From the NCBI RefSeq assembly GCF_008933115.1, contig NZ_WBVO01000006.1, positions 62,001 to 126,000 of the forward strand: 64,000 nt of DNA, in the 5' to 3' direction. Numbering within the stretch: position 1 is the first letter of the stretch; each line of letters begins with the position of its first letter. The notes beneath the pieces are model-generated. The model was not told where the DNA came from and ran no database searches. It worked only from the letters and a program-made list of their open reading frames with translations. Position numbers and translations under genes: made by a program. The DNA comes from Phaeocystidibacter luteus (GTDB lineage Bacteria; Bacteroidota; Bacteroidia; Flavobacteriales; Schleiferiaceae). This document shows positions 16,536-25,379 of the stretch, in pieces.

Positions 16536-17246
16536 TTACTTGAGGCCCAGGGGTGGTACGGGGGTGATAATGTTCGCGATATCGTCAAAGCCATTGTCCT
16601 CGAGCCACTTTTGATAAACGGCTTTACCACTTCGAGTAGAGGCCACTCCCCATTTCAGTTTGTTGCGTAGTTTGTCATCTTCAGTTAGTGGCTGAATTAG
16701 ATTGTGCTGTTCAAACTCCGATCGAAGGTGACTGAATATCATGGCCACGGAAACGGATAGATTATAACTCTCTACAAATCCGTACATAGGGATTTGTATG
16801 TGGTAATCCGCATTTTTTGAACTGTCACTAGAAATGCCCTCCCATTCGTTACCAAAAATCACAGCTATTGGTCTATCTAAGGGTAATTGTTGAATGGCCA
16901 TGCCACTTTCGTGTGGTGTAGTGGCAGCAATAGCGTATCCACGCTCCTTTAAGCTGTTGATCGATTGACCTAGGTCTACTGATCGTTGGATATCCAACCA
17001 TTTATCCGACCCCCTCGATATCTCTGACTTGAATCCCACCTGCCACTCTGGCTCAACCATATGTAATTCTTGAAAACCTAATGCGTCCATCGTTCTTATG
17101 ACTGCGGAAGCATTTTGCTCTTTCATGGTGTTCTCGAGTATAGCAACGGCACGTCTGGTTCGCTTAGAGAGCACTTCATCAAATCGTGCTATGCGTTCCT
17201 TGGTCAGAAAACCTGAGATGTAGTTCCAATGTGTTTCGAGGTTCAT
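16536..17246 (-). CDS. trmH: TrmH-family tRNA/rRNA 2'-O-methyltransferase
   Basis: This 236-residue SpoU/TrmH (SPOUT) enzyme has the three characteristic motifs: ENTMKEQNASAVIRTMDALG (motif 1 with the catalytic Arg), PIAVIFGNEWEGIS (motif 2) and IPMYGFVESYNLSVSVAM (motif 3), which together form the knotted SAM-binding site. The N-terminal extension (TKERIARFDEVLSKRTR) resembles TrmH, which makes Gm18 in tRNA; the exact target nucleotide is inferred. It stands alone between repeat regions. Confidence 0.88.
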   Translation of the reverse strand: MNLETHWNYISGFLTKERIARFDEVLSKRTRRAVAILENTMKEQNASAVIRTMDALGFQELHMVEPEWQVGFKSEISRGSDKWLDIQRSVDLGQSINSLKERGYAIAATTPHESGMAIQQLPLDRPIAVIFGNEWEGISSDSSKNADYHIQIPMYGFVESYNLSVSVAMIFSHLRSEFEQHNLIQPLTEDDKLRNKLKWGVASTRSGKAVYQKWLEDNGFDDIANIITPVPPLGLK

Positions 17247-17265
17247 GGGGCGAAGATAGAGGATA

Positions 17266-17510
17266 TGGAGGTTGGAGGGTTGGAGGGTTAGAGGGTTAGA
17301 GGGTTAGAGGGTTGGACGGGACGATGTTCCGACTGAAAGGAGGAATCCCGAGAGGCGCAGCCGATTCGGGAGAGGGGTGGACCGGGTGATGTTCCGACTG
17401 AAAGGAGGAATCCCGAGAGGCGGAGCTGATTCGGGAGAGGGTTGGACGGGTTGATGTTCCGACTGAAAGGAGGAATCCCGAGAGGTGGAGCTGATTCGGG
17501 AGTTAGACAG
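17266..17510. repeat. Three tandem copies of the octamer + TCCCGA-hairpin element
   Basis: The stretch opens with GGTTGGAG and GGTTAGAG octamers (17270-17315). Three ~65-70-bp copies follow, each containing GATGTTCCGACTGAAAGGAG and then a hairpin AATCCCGAGAGGC...GATTCGGGAG, with outer stem TCCCGA/TCGGGA and inner GGC/GCC. Copies start near 17322, 17390 and 17452 and differ at a few loop positions. Confidence 0.85.
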
Positions 17511-17529
17511 CATAGGTAGGGCTAATGGG

Positions 17530-17820
17530 CCACGGGCTAAAGCTCTGTGGCAATTGGAGTGGCTCTTACCGATACCACGGGCTAAAGCGCGGAGGCATTT
17601 GGAGGAAGCATTTTTCTTACCACGGGCTGAAGCCCTGTGGCAATTGGAATGGCCCTTACTGATACCACGGGCTGAAGCGCGGAGGCATTTGGAGGAAGCA
17701 TTTTTCTTACCACGGGCTGAAGCCCCGTGGCATTTGGAATGGCCCTTACTGATACCACGGGCTAAAGCCCCGTGGCATTCGGAGGAAACCTTTTAGGCAC
17801 CACGGGCTAAAGCCCTGTGG
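17530..17820. repeat. 45-bp tandem hairpin repeat, seven copies
   Basis: CCACGGGCT begins at 17530, 17575, 17620, 17665, 17710, 17755 and 17800, an exact 45-bp period. Each forms CCAC-GGGCT/AGCCC-GTGG or a variant (AGCGC-GGAGG) around a 2-nt loop. Linkers alternate between a TTGGAATGGCCCTTACTGAT type and a TTGGAGGAAGCATTTTTC type, so the higher-order unit is ~90 bp. Because 45 is divisible by three, one frame stays open as 15-residue repeats, but no start signal or domain supports translation. Confidence 0.88.
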
Positions 17821-17875
17821 TACATGGATTCAAGTTGAACCCGAGGCTATATCCTATCTCGAATGGATTGGCCTA

Positions 17876-18115
17876 GCTTGCCGAGGAACGAGGCCTTATT
17901 GATCGCCGAAGGCGTCAATCCTTGCGGCCGAAGGACGCCTTGTGCATGCCGAAAGCAGGCGCCTTATCCTCCGCCGAAGGGCGGAGCGATCCTTGCCGAC
18001 CGCAGGGAGGCTCCTTTCCGCCGGTAGGCGGATCCTTATCCGCCGCCAGGCGGATTCCTTTGCCGACCGTAGGGAGGCATCCTTTTGCCTCCGCGGCAGC
18101 GGAGCGCAATCCCCC
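17876..18115 (-). repeat. Hairpin array C (covarying-arm family, reverse orientation)
   Basis: About ten hairpins with linkers of the ATCCTT type (reverse complement AAGGAT), that is, the array is inverted relative to A and B. Clear units include CTCCGCC/GGCGGAG with a GAAG loop, TCCGCC/GGCGGA with loops GGTA and GCCA, GCCTCCGC/GCGGAGcGC and two copies of GCCGACCG..GGGAGGC. Several other units have GAA loops (CGCC-gaa-GGCG, GCGGCC-gaa-GGACGC). It fills the gap between trmH and trxA. Confidence 0.82.
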
Positions 18116-18165
18116 CCCCTCATAGCCCCAACTAATCACCCCATCACACAAATCAATAACCCTCC

Positions 18166-18197
18166 TTTGGTGGAGTAAGGAAGTCGTTTTACTTTCG
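18166..18197 (+). promoter_or_regulatory. Predicted promoter of trxA
   Basis: TTTG at 18166-18169, then 20 bp, then TACTTTCG at 18190-18197 (one mismatch to TAnnTTTG). This matches Bacteroidota promoter spacing and would give a leader of roughly 75 nt. Confidence 0.5.
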
Positions 18198-18280
18198 TCA
18201 TACCATTCGCGAGGCAAAAGAGCGAAATAGCGTAACTTGGCCCGCAGAATTAACGGAAACTCATCATAAGAAAGAAAGTA

Positions 18281-18598
18281 ATGGCTCTAGAACTCACTGC
18301 CGACAATTTCGAATCAACAGTTCTTAAATCAGACAAGCCTGTATTGGTTGACTTCTGGGCAGAATGGTGTGGCCCTTGCCGCATGGTTGGTCCAGTTGTA
18401 GAAGAACTATCTGGCGAATATGACGGAAAGGCTGTTATCGGTAAGTTGAACGTTGACGAGCACCAAAGCATCGCCATGCAGTTCGGCATCCGTAACATCC
18501 CTACGCTTCTCGTTTTCAAAAACGGAGAGATTGTTGACAAGCAAGTAGGTGTTGCACCTAAGCACGTCCTCGCTGGAAAACTCGATTCAGCTATGTAA
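18281..18598 (+). CDS. trxA: Thioredoxin
   Basis: This 105-residue single-domain cytosolic thioredoxin carries the canonical active site WCGPC (residues 29-33), DFWAEW before it, the buried Asp in LVDFWAE and the cis-proline loop RNIPTLLVF. Length and motifs are exactly those of the classical family. It reduces protein disulfides and is recharged by thioredoxin reductase; the receiver/reductase fusion at the window start lacks a CxxC and is probably not its partner. It has its own promoter and a strong intrinsic terminator. Confidence 0.96.
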   Translation: MALELTADNFESTVLKSDKPVLVDFWAEWCGPCRMVGPVVEELSGEYDGKAVIGKLNVDEHQSIAMQFGIRNIPTLLVFKNGEIVDKQVGVAPKHVLAGKLDSAM

Positions 18599-18623
18599 TT
18601 AGCCGATCGATAAGATCATATCA

Positions 18624-18660
18624 ATCCCGCTAAAGCAAATGCCTTAGCGGGATTTTTTTT
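18624..18660 (+). terminator. Intrinsic terminator after trxA
   Basis: ATCCCGCTAA pairs with TTAGCGGGAT around a short loop and is followed by eight T residues, 25 bp after the trxA stop codon. Confidence 0.9.
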
Positions 18661-18741
18661 ACCAGCTATGTGACAACAGTCATATTCCAAAATTTTCAGT
18701 TGAGCTAACTTGACAGTATTCTAATCAGAATTCTGCCGGTC

Positions 18742-20178
18742 ATGAAAAAGTGGTTACCTCTCCTGTGTCTCCTCTTCCTTTCAACACCTCTCACAGCTTC
18801 CAGCGGAGACCCCTACTCTTCCGAGTTTCTGGCCATCTTCTTCCTGATTCTAGGTGCAATATTCGGAGGCTTCCTCGCCAAAAAGGTCAATCAACCGCCA
18901 GTACTAGGAGAACTTATCATCGGTATTGTCGTCGGCACCGTTCTCTACCAAATGAATGATAGGGTGGCCATTTCAATCCGACATATTTCTGAGATAGAGC
19001 ACATCATCGAGCACGATCACGAAGGTCTTTCCTGGGAAGAAAATGTAGAGTCTTCGGTAGCGCACCTCGACGTTCGTCCAGAGGTAAAGGAGAAACTAAT
19101 CAACGTTCTCGAAAACTCTGATTATGCGAAGTTTGCTCAACACGCTCGTTATGCCCTGCTCTTTTCATCTATTGGAGTGATTCTACTCCTTTTCATGGTG
19201 GGACTTGAAACGAAGACCACGGAAATGTTGGGAATGGGAAGACCGGCATTAATAGTGGCCGTCGTCGGAGTGGTTTTCCCCTTCATCTTCGGCTATCTGA
19301 TAACCCTTGTCCTAATGCCCGAAGTCTCAAACAACACCGCAATTTTTGTGGGGGCAACACTGGGCGCGACAAGCATAGGCATAACGGCAAGAGTTTTCAA
19401 GGACAGCAATGCATTGCATCTCAAAGAATCAAAACTGGTCCTCGGAGCAGCTGTGATTGACGATATCCTCGGACTAATTCTACTCGCCGTAGTTACGGGC
19501 ATCGTGACCTCCGGAGCATTCAACTTATCGGAGCTCCTCATCATTCTCGCCAAGGCCATTGGCTTCCTGGTCGTTATTTACTTGTTTGAGCGCTACCTCA
19601 TTCGAAAGAGCATCGACATCTTCGCGAAATTCGCTGGAAAGCGCACCTTCCTGTTCTTTCCTGTCGCCCTACTCATGCTTCTCGCATGGACAGCAGATGC
19701 GATTGGTTTGGCCACCATTGTTGGTGCTTTCGCCGCGGGCATGGTTATTCAAGAGAAGTATTTCGAGAATGTGAAGCTTCCCCATCAAGATATTGAAGAC
19801 TTAGTAGGACCGATTGAGGAGATCTTTGCGCCAATCTTCTTTGTAATGATGGGATTTCAAGTAGATGTAACCGCATTCTTAGACGTAGACATCATCCTCA
19901 TGGGATTGGGAATTACAGCAGTAGCCATCCTAGGAAAAGTCTTAGCCGGATTCTTCACGCGGAGGGGCTACAACAAATGGCTTGTTGGTGTGGGACTCAT
20001 TCCTCGAGGTGAGGTGGGCATCATCTTCGCCTCGATTGGTCGGGCATCAGGCGTACTTGACGACCGGTTGTTTGCGGTTGTGATTCTGGTTGTCATTCTC
20101 ACCACCCTTCTCACACCGCCGATGCTCAACAAACTGATAAAAGCAGAGAATGCGAAGATAGCATTGCGCAAAGCTTAG
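18742..20178 (+). CDS. CPA2-family cation:proton antiporter
   Basis: This 478-residue inner-membrane protein has ~12 hydrophobic segments and matches Na+/H+ or K+/H+ exchangers of the CPA2 (NapA/KefB-like) family. Conserved motifs include QPPVLGELIIGIVVG, LLFMVGLETK, GATLGATSIGITARVF and the ion-binding AAVIDDILGL with two adjacent aspartates. An apparent signal-like N-terminus (MKKWLPLLCLLFLSTPLTAS) precedes the first helix. A ~75-residue polar, histidine-rich insertion (IEHIIEHDHEG...) lies between the second and third helices. There is no C-terminal RCK/TrkA domain. Cation specificity is not determined by sequence. Confidence 0.9.
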   Translation: MKKWLPLLCLLFLSTPLTASSGDPYSSEFLAIFFLILGAIFGGFLAKKVNQPPVLGELIIGIVVGTVLYQMNDRVAISIRHISEIEHIIEHDHEGLSWEENVESSVAHLDVRPEVKEKLINVLENSDYAKFAQHARYALLFSSIGVILLLFMVGLETKTTEMLGMGRPALIVAVVGVVFPFIFGYLITLVLMPEVSNNTAIFVGATLGATSIGITARVFKDSNALHLKESKLVLGAAVIDDILGLILLAVVTGIVTSGAFNLSELLIILAKAIGFLVVIYLFERYLIRKSIDIFAKFAGKRTFLFFPVALLMLLAWTADAIGLATIVGAFAAGMVIQEKYFENVKLPHQDIEDLVGPIEEIFAPIFFVMMGFQVDVTAFLDVDIILMGLGITAVAILGKVLAGFFTRRGYNKWLVGVGLIPRGEVGIIFASIGRASGVLDDRLFAVVILVVILTTLLTPPMLNKLIKAENAKIALRKA

Positions 20179-20194
20179 TCTTACCTTGCGGTTT

Positions 20195-20881
20195 ATGACG
20201 AGAGCACAGCGAATCTTAGAATGGTATCGTACGTTAGAAATCAACGTAGATCTTCCAGCACATATTGATGTCCTCAATCCCTACAAGGAAATGTCAGACA
20301 GTACCTATGCCGCCTTGCAGGAGTTTTACGAACGGTACTATTCGGATGAACGTCCACGTAAACTACTCATGGGCATCAATCCCGGAAGGCTAGGCGCCGG
20401 ACTTACCGGTATCCCGTTTACTGACACTCCCGCTTTAGAATCAATAGGTATAGAGATGCCAGAGGTAAACACGACTGAGACCTCAGCCGATTTCGTTTGG
20501 CGTGTGGTAGAAGCCTATGGTGGTCCAGAAGCATTTTTTGGTGAGTGGTTTATCGGTGGGGTATCTCCTCTCGGTTTCATTCAAAAAAATGACAAGGGAA
20601 ACTGGGTGAACTTCAATTACTACGATTCACCCGATGTACAGAAAATGCTCACCCCATTCATCATTGAACAGATTCAAATTCAGAAAGAACTCGTGGGTGG
20701 TGCTGACAAACTCGTGCTCTTTGGTACGGGCAAAAATCTGAAAGCCATAGGTAACCTCAATAAAGAACACGATTGGTTTGTGCAGATTGATGCGCTTGAG
20801 CATCCACGCTTTGTCATGCAGTATAGAAGGAAAAGAATACCTGAGTACTTGGAAAAGTTCGTGGCCACGCTCAATATGTAG
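20195..20881 (+). CDS. SMUG2-type uracil-DNA glycosylase family protein
   Basis: This 228-residue protein matches the SMUG2/DUF4918 branch of the uracil-DNA glycosylase superfamily. The catalytic-site motif MGINPGRLGAGLTGIPFTD (residues ~60-78) is characteristic, and the HPRFVMQYRRKR segment near the C-terminus corresponds to the DNA-intercalating HP[S/R] loop. It probably removes damaged or deaminated bases in base-excision repair. ATG 20195 (MTRAQRILEWYRTL) was chosen over a TTG three codons upstream. It follows the antiporter by 16 bp and may be co-transcribed with it. Confidence 0.88.
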   Translation: MTRAQRILEWYRTLEINVDLPAHIDVLNPYKEMSDSTYAALQEFYERYYSDERPRKLLMGINPGRLGAGLTGIPFTDTPALESIGIEMPEVNTTETSADFVWRVVEAYGGPEAFFGEWFIGGVSPLGFIQKNDKGNWVNFNYYDSPDVQKMLTPFIIEQIQIQKELVGGADKLVLFGTGKNLKAIGNLNKEHDWFVQIDALEHPRFVMQYRRKRIPEYLEKFVATLNM

Positions 20882-20985
20882 GATTATCCTGACATTCAGC
20901 AAGTTGTTAACAACTTCTATACGTATCGTATGTAATTTTCTGAACAAGTTTCTCTACATTGGGTGTATCACTAAACAATCCTACT

Positions 20986-22200
20986 ATGTTGAAGAAGCAC
21001 GTTAAGCACCTAGCTATGGGTGTAATGGGTGTTGCAGCTCTTGCTAGCTGTACTCCTGATGCCATGAATGAAGGCATCGAAAGCAACCTTTCGGATGTAG
21101 TTCGTTATGAGAACGGAAGCATCATTCCAAACCAATACATTGTGGTTCTGCGCTCCCAAGGGGAGATGTTCAAGACAAATCCACAGGACATGTCGTTTGA
21201 CGAGGCACAGCGCACGGTGCAGCAGGCGGCAGAGGACATCACTAACCGAAACAACCTTTCTGCTGGTAAAATCGCACATGTGTATGGAAAAGCCATTGTT
21301 GGATTTAGCATGGAACTTACACAGGAAGAGCTAGTTCGACTAAAAGAAGACGATGCCATTGACTACATCGAATCGGATAAGTTCATAGCACTTGCTCCAG
21401 GCGGAAAAGGCAAGCCAGGAGGTGGCGGTGGTACTGCTCCGCAAGTTACTCCATGGGGGATTACTCGTGTAGGAGGGGCTGCAGACGGTACAGGCTTGAG
21501 AGCTTGGATTATCGATTCAGGAATCGACCAAGATCACCCAGATTTGAATGTGAACACGGCGTTGAGTCAATCTTTCCTATCGGGTAATCAATCTACAAAT
21601 CCAGACGATCAAAATGGTCACGGCACACACGTGGCTGGCACAGTTGCGGCCATTGACAATGCCGAAGGAGTTGTGGGCGTTGCCGCTGGTGCGGAGGTGG
21701 TTTCTGTTCGCGTACTTGACCGTCGTGGAAATGGAAGTCTCTCTGGAGTTATCGCAGGGGTGAATTATGTGGCCGGCAATGCGAGTTCTAACGATGTGGC
21801 CAACATGAGTTTAGGTGGTGGAATCAGCACCAGCTTAGATGCGGCCGTTCTTTCCGCTTCAAGTGCTTGCCCTTTTGTTCTAGCTGCAGGCAACGACGGA
21901 ATTGATGCCAATAACTCTTCTCCGGCTCGTGTAAACGGACCAAACATCTATACAGTTTCTGCAACGGATGCAAATGATAACTTCGCTTACTTCAGTAATT
22001 ATGGCAATCCACCAGTAGATTACGCTGCTCCAGGCGTAAGTATCGAATCGACCTACAAGGGTGGTGGATACTCTACGTTGAGCGGGACATCAATGGCTGC
22101 ACCACATGTTGCGGGCATTGTACTACTTGGAAATGTCAACTCCAGTGGATCAGCGAACAATGATCCAGATGGAAATGCCGATCCAATCGCGCATCAATAA
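20986..22200 (+). CDS. S8 subtilisin-like protease, lipoprotein
   Basis: This 404-residue protein starts at ATG 20986; a TTG nine codons upstream is less likely. It has a lipoprotein signal with lipobox LASC (Cys22), an I9-type inhibitor propeptide (residues ~50-135: YIVVLRS...KIAHVYGKAIVGFS...VDYIESD-like end), a Gly-rich linker GGKGKPGGGGG and a proteinase-K-like S8 domain. The catalytic triad is visible: Asp177 in IIDSGID, His212 in NGHGTHVAG and Ser369 in GTSMAAPHVAG, with AAGND carrying the oxyanion Asn. There is no T9SS domain, so it is probably membrane-anchored through the lipid. A terminator follows. Confidence 0.93.
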   Translation: MLKKHVKHLAMGVMGVAALASCTPDAMNEGIESNLSDVVRYENGSIIPNQYIVVLRSQGEMFKTNPQDMSFDEAQRTVQQAAEDITNRNNLSAGKIAHVYGKAIVGFSMELTQEELVRLKEDDAIDYIESDKFIALAPGGKGKPGGGGGTAPQVTPWGITRVGGAADGTGLRAWIIDSGIDQDHPDLNVNTALSQSFLSGNQSTNPDDQNGHGTHVAGTVAAIDNAEGVVGVAAGAEVVSVRVLDRRGNGSLSGVIAGVNYVAGNASSNDVANMSLGGGISTSLDAAVLSASSACPFVLAAGNDGIDANNSSPARVNGPNIYTVSATDANDNFAYFSNYGNPPVDYAAPGVSIESTYKGGGYSTLSGTSMAAPHVAGIVLLGNVNSSGSANNDPDGNADPIAHQ

Positions 22201-22214
22201 AAAACAGTGCACAC

Positions 22215-22247
22215 AAAAAAAGGCCGTCCAAATTGGGCGGCCTTTTT
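22215..22247 (+). terminator. Intrinsic terminator after the subtilase lipoprotein gene
   Basis: AAAAAAAGGCCGtCC and GGgCGGCCTTTTT form a stable stem around AAATT, with A-tract and T-tract flanks, so it could act in both directions. Confidence 0.88.
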
Positions 22248-22371
22248 CATTTTATCAATTCTGCACGTAGCCCTACTTCTCTTCCATCGACTCACCTCAG
22301 AATTAACAATATGGTTAAGTCTGATAATCAACAAATTGTGTACATTGTAACAGACCACCAAAACAAGAGAG

Positions 22372-24774
22372 ATGCGCGCTACATTGATACTTGCACTAGG
22401 CATGGCTTCGCTATGCACTTTTGCACAACTCAACCCTGGAGACATTGTATTTACTGGCTATAATTCTGATCCGGGATCTGACGGGTTTGCATTCGCCTTT
22501 ACCACTAGCGTAACGGCTGGAGAGGTAATCATATTTACGGATAACGGATACCAAAGTTCAGGCTCTTTTCGCACAACTGAGGGCTTGCTTTCATACACGG
22601 TGCCTGCCGGAGGCAAATCGGCTTATGATTTCGTTGCCGTTGAAGATCGAGGGTCTGGTTACGTGGCATCTGACGGCGCCACACTTACGGAGTATGGAAG
22701 TCTAAATCCAGCTGTTGGAGGGGATCAATTCACAGCCTTTCAAGGAACCGTTACAAGTGCTTCCAATTTCACGGTATCCAACGTGATAGCCATGCTCGAC
22801 TACTATAACGTTGGAGGTAGTTCAAATGCTTTTGATGCAGATGCCACATCATCCCAAACCACTGCCATACACCCTAGCCTGACGAACGGCACAACGGCAA
22901 TTGCAGTTGGAACATCCAACGCAAGTGACGACAATGGGCGTCTGGTTTTCTCCTCAAGCACACTGGCATTGAGTAGGTCCGATTTCTTGAGCTTTGTGTG
23001 CAACCCATCGAATTGGGAAAATGATGGAGCAATCATTTATACCCTTCCCGGAAATCCGATAAACACGTGGAATGGATCCGCTTGGAGTGAAGGCTCAGCG
23101 CCCGATGCATCCGAATTGGCAGAGTTTGAAGATGACTTTACAGTGAGCTCCGATATTTCTGTTGGCGAGCTTATCGTTACTAGCGGACAGACGCTCACCC
23201 TTGATTCAGGGTTCACCATGACCGTCAACGGCGACGTCACCATAGATGGCGATATTGCCGGTAAAGGCAAGCTGCAAATTGTAAGTGGGACGTTCCCCGC
23301 ACGAATTCGTCGAGCAACGAACATTTCCGGCATTCTTGAAGTCCCGTCTTCTTCTGAGGTTGAGGCGAGCGGCAACCTCACCATCACCTTTACGGATGGA
23401 AATACTTTCGGCACAATCATAGGCGACGGAACGATAAACGGCGATGTTGACGTTCAGACCTACTTAGACCTGTCGGGAGGCGCTTCTGATGGTCGATACT
23501 ATCATTTAGGCAACCCTGTTCAATCCGCATATAATGATTGGAACGACGATGGAAATACGATGATAGCGGCGAATGACAACACGGGAACTACATGGCTTTG
23601 GAACGCGAGTAACGCCGAATGGGAAGCACCTTCCGCTCTGTCTGACAACGTACCCCTAGCCACAGGAGTAGCCGTTTACAGTGGATCTACAAGTGGCGTT
23701 GATTTCTTACAAGCTGAAGCAGGGTCAATCGTGCTTACGGGATCGGTTAGACTAGACGATGTAGTTATCGCCCTCGGCTACAACAATGGTCAAGCTTCCT
23801 CCGTGCAATTCACTAACGCTGTCGATCCAGAGAATCCATCCGTAGCTGAGTCAGAAGGCTGGAATTTCTTGGCAAATCCTTATTTAGCAGCATATACATG
23901 GACGGGCCAAACCCTACCCTCTGGAATGGCTAACGCAACATACATATGGAACGGTTCAAATTATCAGTCGTACGTAAATGGCGTTGGTGTAAATGGCGGA
24001 ATCGCGCAAATTGCACCTCATCAGGGCTTCTTCGTTCAAACGACCAATTCAACTCCTGGGAACTTCACCTTCGCAGCGGCTCAACGCATAGAAGCTGAAG
24101 AATCGGAATTATTTAAATCCGAAGCAGATGGCGTTCGTTTCAATCTTACTCGGGCAAACGGCAACAATGATGAAACGTACGTTGGTTTTACAGCAGAAGC
24201 TTCATCCGAGTACGATTTGAAATTCGATGCGCGCAAATTGACCAATGGGCCAGAAACTCCGAATATATCTGTTGTCCATCCTACCGGAAACTATTCCATT
24301 TACCACACAAATGGTGGAGATGTACCGCAGCTTTCAGTTCGATGTACAGGTACTGTGGAAGGCGAGTTACTCACCCTTTGTTGGGACGTGGAGCACTTGA
24401 AATCTTTCAATGGAGAATTCACAGTTTTCGACACAAAAGAGCAACGGACGCTCAAGCCAGATGAATGTCCCTACGAATTCAACTACGACTCCAATGTAAT
24501 TGATCGCTTCATTGTTTCATTTAAGACTCAGAACAGCGAGGTAAGCACAGGATTACAGGACGGGTTCATGTACTTCAACGGCAGCGAATACATATTCTTG
24601 GGTTCTGAAGATGAGCTAAATGGAAGTCTGGTAATTAGCGACCTCACGGGAAGAACACTACACGAATCTACCTTAACCTCGAATGCCTTCAATTTGCCAG
24701 AATTGCCTAATGTAGCGGTTGCAACTTACACCCGAAACGGTGTTCAATACGTTCAGAAACTGATTTCTTACTGA
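22372..24774 (+). CDS. Large secreted protein with degenerate T9SS C-terminus
   Basis: This 800-residue protein starts with a signal peptide (MRATLILALGMASLCTFAQ). The first ~210 residues (LNPGDIVFTGYNSDPGSDGF...) resemble a domain common at the N-terminus of Bacteroidota secreted nuclease-like and lamin-tail-like proteins. A parallel-beta region (VNGDVTIDGDIAGKGKLQI) follows, then a long beta-rich portion (YYHLGNPV, GWNFLANPYLAAYTW). The C-terminal ~70 residues (GSLVISDLTGRTLHESTL... QYVQKLISY) look like a T9SS type A signal lacking the usual YPNP. No catalytic residues were recognised. It ends 6 bp past the stop of the convergent gmhA. Confidence 0.8.
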   Translation: MRATLILALGMASLCTFAQLNPGDIVFTGYNSDPGSDGFAFAFTTSVTAGEVIIFTDNGYQSSGSFRTTEGLLSYTVPAGGKSAYDFVAVEDRGSGYVASDGATLTEYGSLNPAVGGDQFTAFQGTVTSASNFTVSNVIAMLDYYNVGGSSNAFDADATSSQTTAIHPSLTNGTTAIAVGTSNASDDNGRLVFSSSTLALSRSDFLSFVCNPSNWENDGAIIYTLPGNPINTWNGSAWSEGSAPDASELAEFEDDFTVSSDISVGELIVTSGQTLTLDSGFTMTVNGDVTIDGDIAGKGKLQIVSGTFPARIRRATNISGILEVPSSSEVEASGNLTITFTDGNTFGTIIGDGTINGDVDVQTYLDLSGGASDGRYYHLGNPVQSAYNDWNDDGNTMIAANDNTGTTWLWNASNAEWEAPSALSDNVPLATGVAVYSGSTSGVDFLQAEAGSIVLTGSVRLDDVVIALGYNNGQASSVQFTNAVDPENPSVAESEGWNFLANPYLAAYTWTGQTLPSGMANATYIWNGSNYQSYVNGVGVNGGIAQIAPHQGFFVQTTNSTPGNFTFAAAQRIEAEESELFKSEADGVRFNLTRANGNNDETYVGFTAEASSEYDLKFDARKLTNGPETPNISVVHPTGNYSIYHTNGGDVPQLSVRCTGTVEGELLTLCWDVEHLKSFNGEFTVFDTKEQRTLKPDECPYEFNYDSNVIDRFIVSFKTQNSEVSTGLQDGFMYFNGSEYIFLGSEDELNGSLVISDLTGRTLHESTLTSNAFNLPELPNVAVATYTRNGVQYVQKLISY

Positions 24775-25379
24775 ACCCGCGAATCATACGTAGAACCCAT
24801 ACTCGGGTTATCTCCTAAGTAGCGCTCCATCATCGCCTTTTTCACGATGTTGAATATTACCATGTGTATGTCTTCCGTAACCTCCATGTCCATGACAGGA
24901 GCGTGAACGTGCAAGTCCGCAATCTGACCAATCTTCCCGCCCTTAAAGCCTGTCATTGCGATAGTTGCAACGCCATTGTCTTTTGCATAGGTGAGCGCCT
25001 TCACCACGTTTGCACTATTGCCGCTACCGCTAATTCCGATGACAAGGTCATCCTTTCCGATGAAGTTCTTCAGCGGCTCCACAAAAATGTCTTCCCAACC
25101 AATATCATTGGCTATCGCCATCATGCTCGGCAGGTTGTCGTTCAAGCAAATCATCTTGAAACGACGGTCTAAACCGTAGCTCGCTCCTTTGAGGAAATCC
25201 CCGGCAGCGTGCGAAGCAGAAGCTCCAGAACCACCATTGCCCATGGTGTAAATGTTACCACCAGCTTCGTAGGCCTTTGCAAAAGCCTCAATCATGGCGT
25301 CAATCGACTCTGAACTGAGGTTATCGAGCGTAGACTTTACTTGTTCGATGTAGGATGCGATATTCTTATTGGTCGCCAT
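24768..25379 (-). CDS. gmhA: D-sedoheptulose-7-phosphate isomerase (SIS domain)
   Basis: This 203-residue SIS-domain protein matches GmhA, which converts sedoheptulose 7-phosphate to D-glycero-D-manno-heptose 7-phosphate, the first step of heptose-nucleotide synthesis. Visible are MGNGGSGASASHAAGDFLKG (phosphosugar loop), NDNLPSMMAIANDIGWED and VIGISGSGNSANVVKAL, all conserved in GmhA. It overlaps the upstream hddA-like gene by 14 bp and the end of the convergent secreted-protein gene by 7 bp. Together with the next two genes it completes the GDP-heptose pathway. Confidence 0.92.
   Translation of the reverse strand: MATNKNIASYIEQVKSTLDNLSSESIDAMIEAFAKAYEAGGNIYTMGNGGSGASASHAAGDFLKGASYGLDRRFKMICLNDNLPSMMAIANDIGWEDIFVEPLKNFIGKDDLVIGISGSGNSANVVKALTYAKDNGVATIAMTGFKGGKIGQIADLHVHAPVMDMEVTEDIHMVIFNIVKKAMMERYLGDNPSMGSTYDSRVQ

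Noticed and set aside
17266-17320. Telomere-like repeats
   Set aside because: GGTTAGAG octamers resemble telomeric sequence, but they are part of a composite element found internally in the chromosome.
17485-17796. Protein-coding gene of 15-residue repeats
   Set aside because: The frame is open only because the repeat period is 45 bp; it starts in an unrelated repeat element with GTG, has no ribosome-binding or domain evidence and ends arbitrarily.
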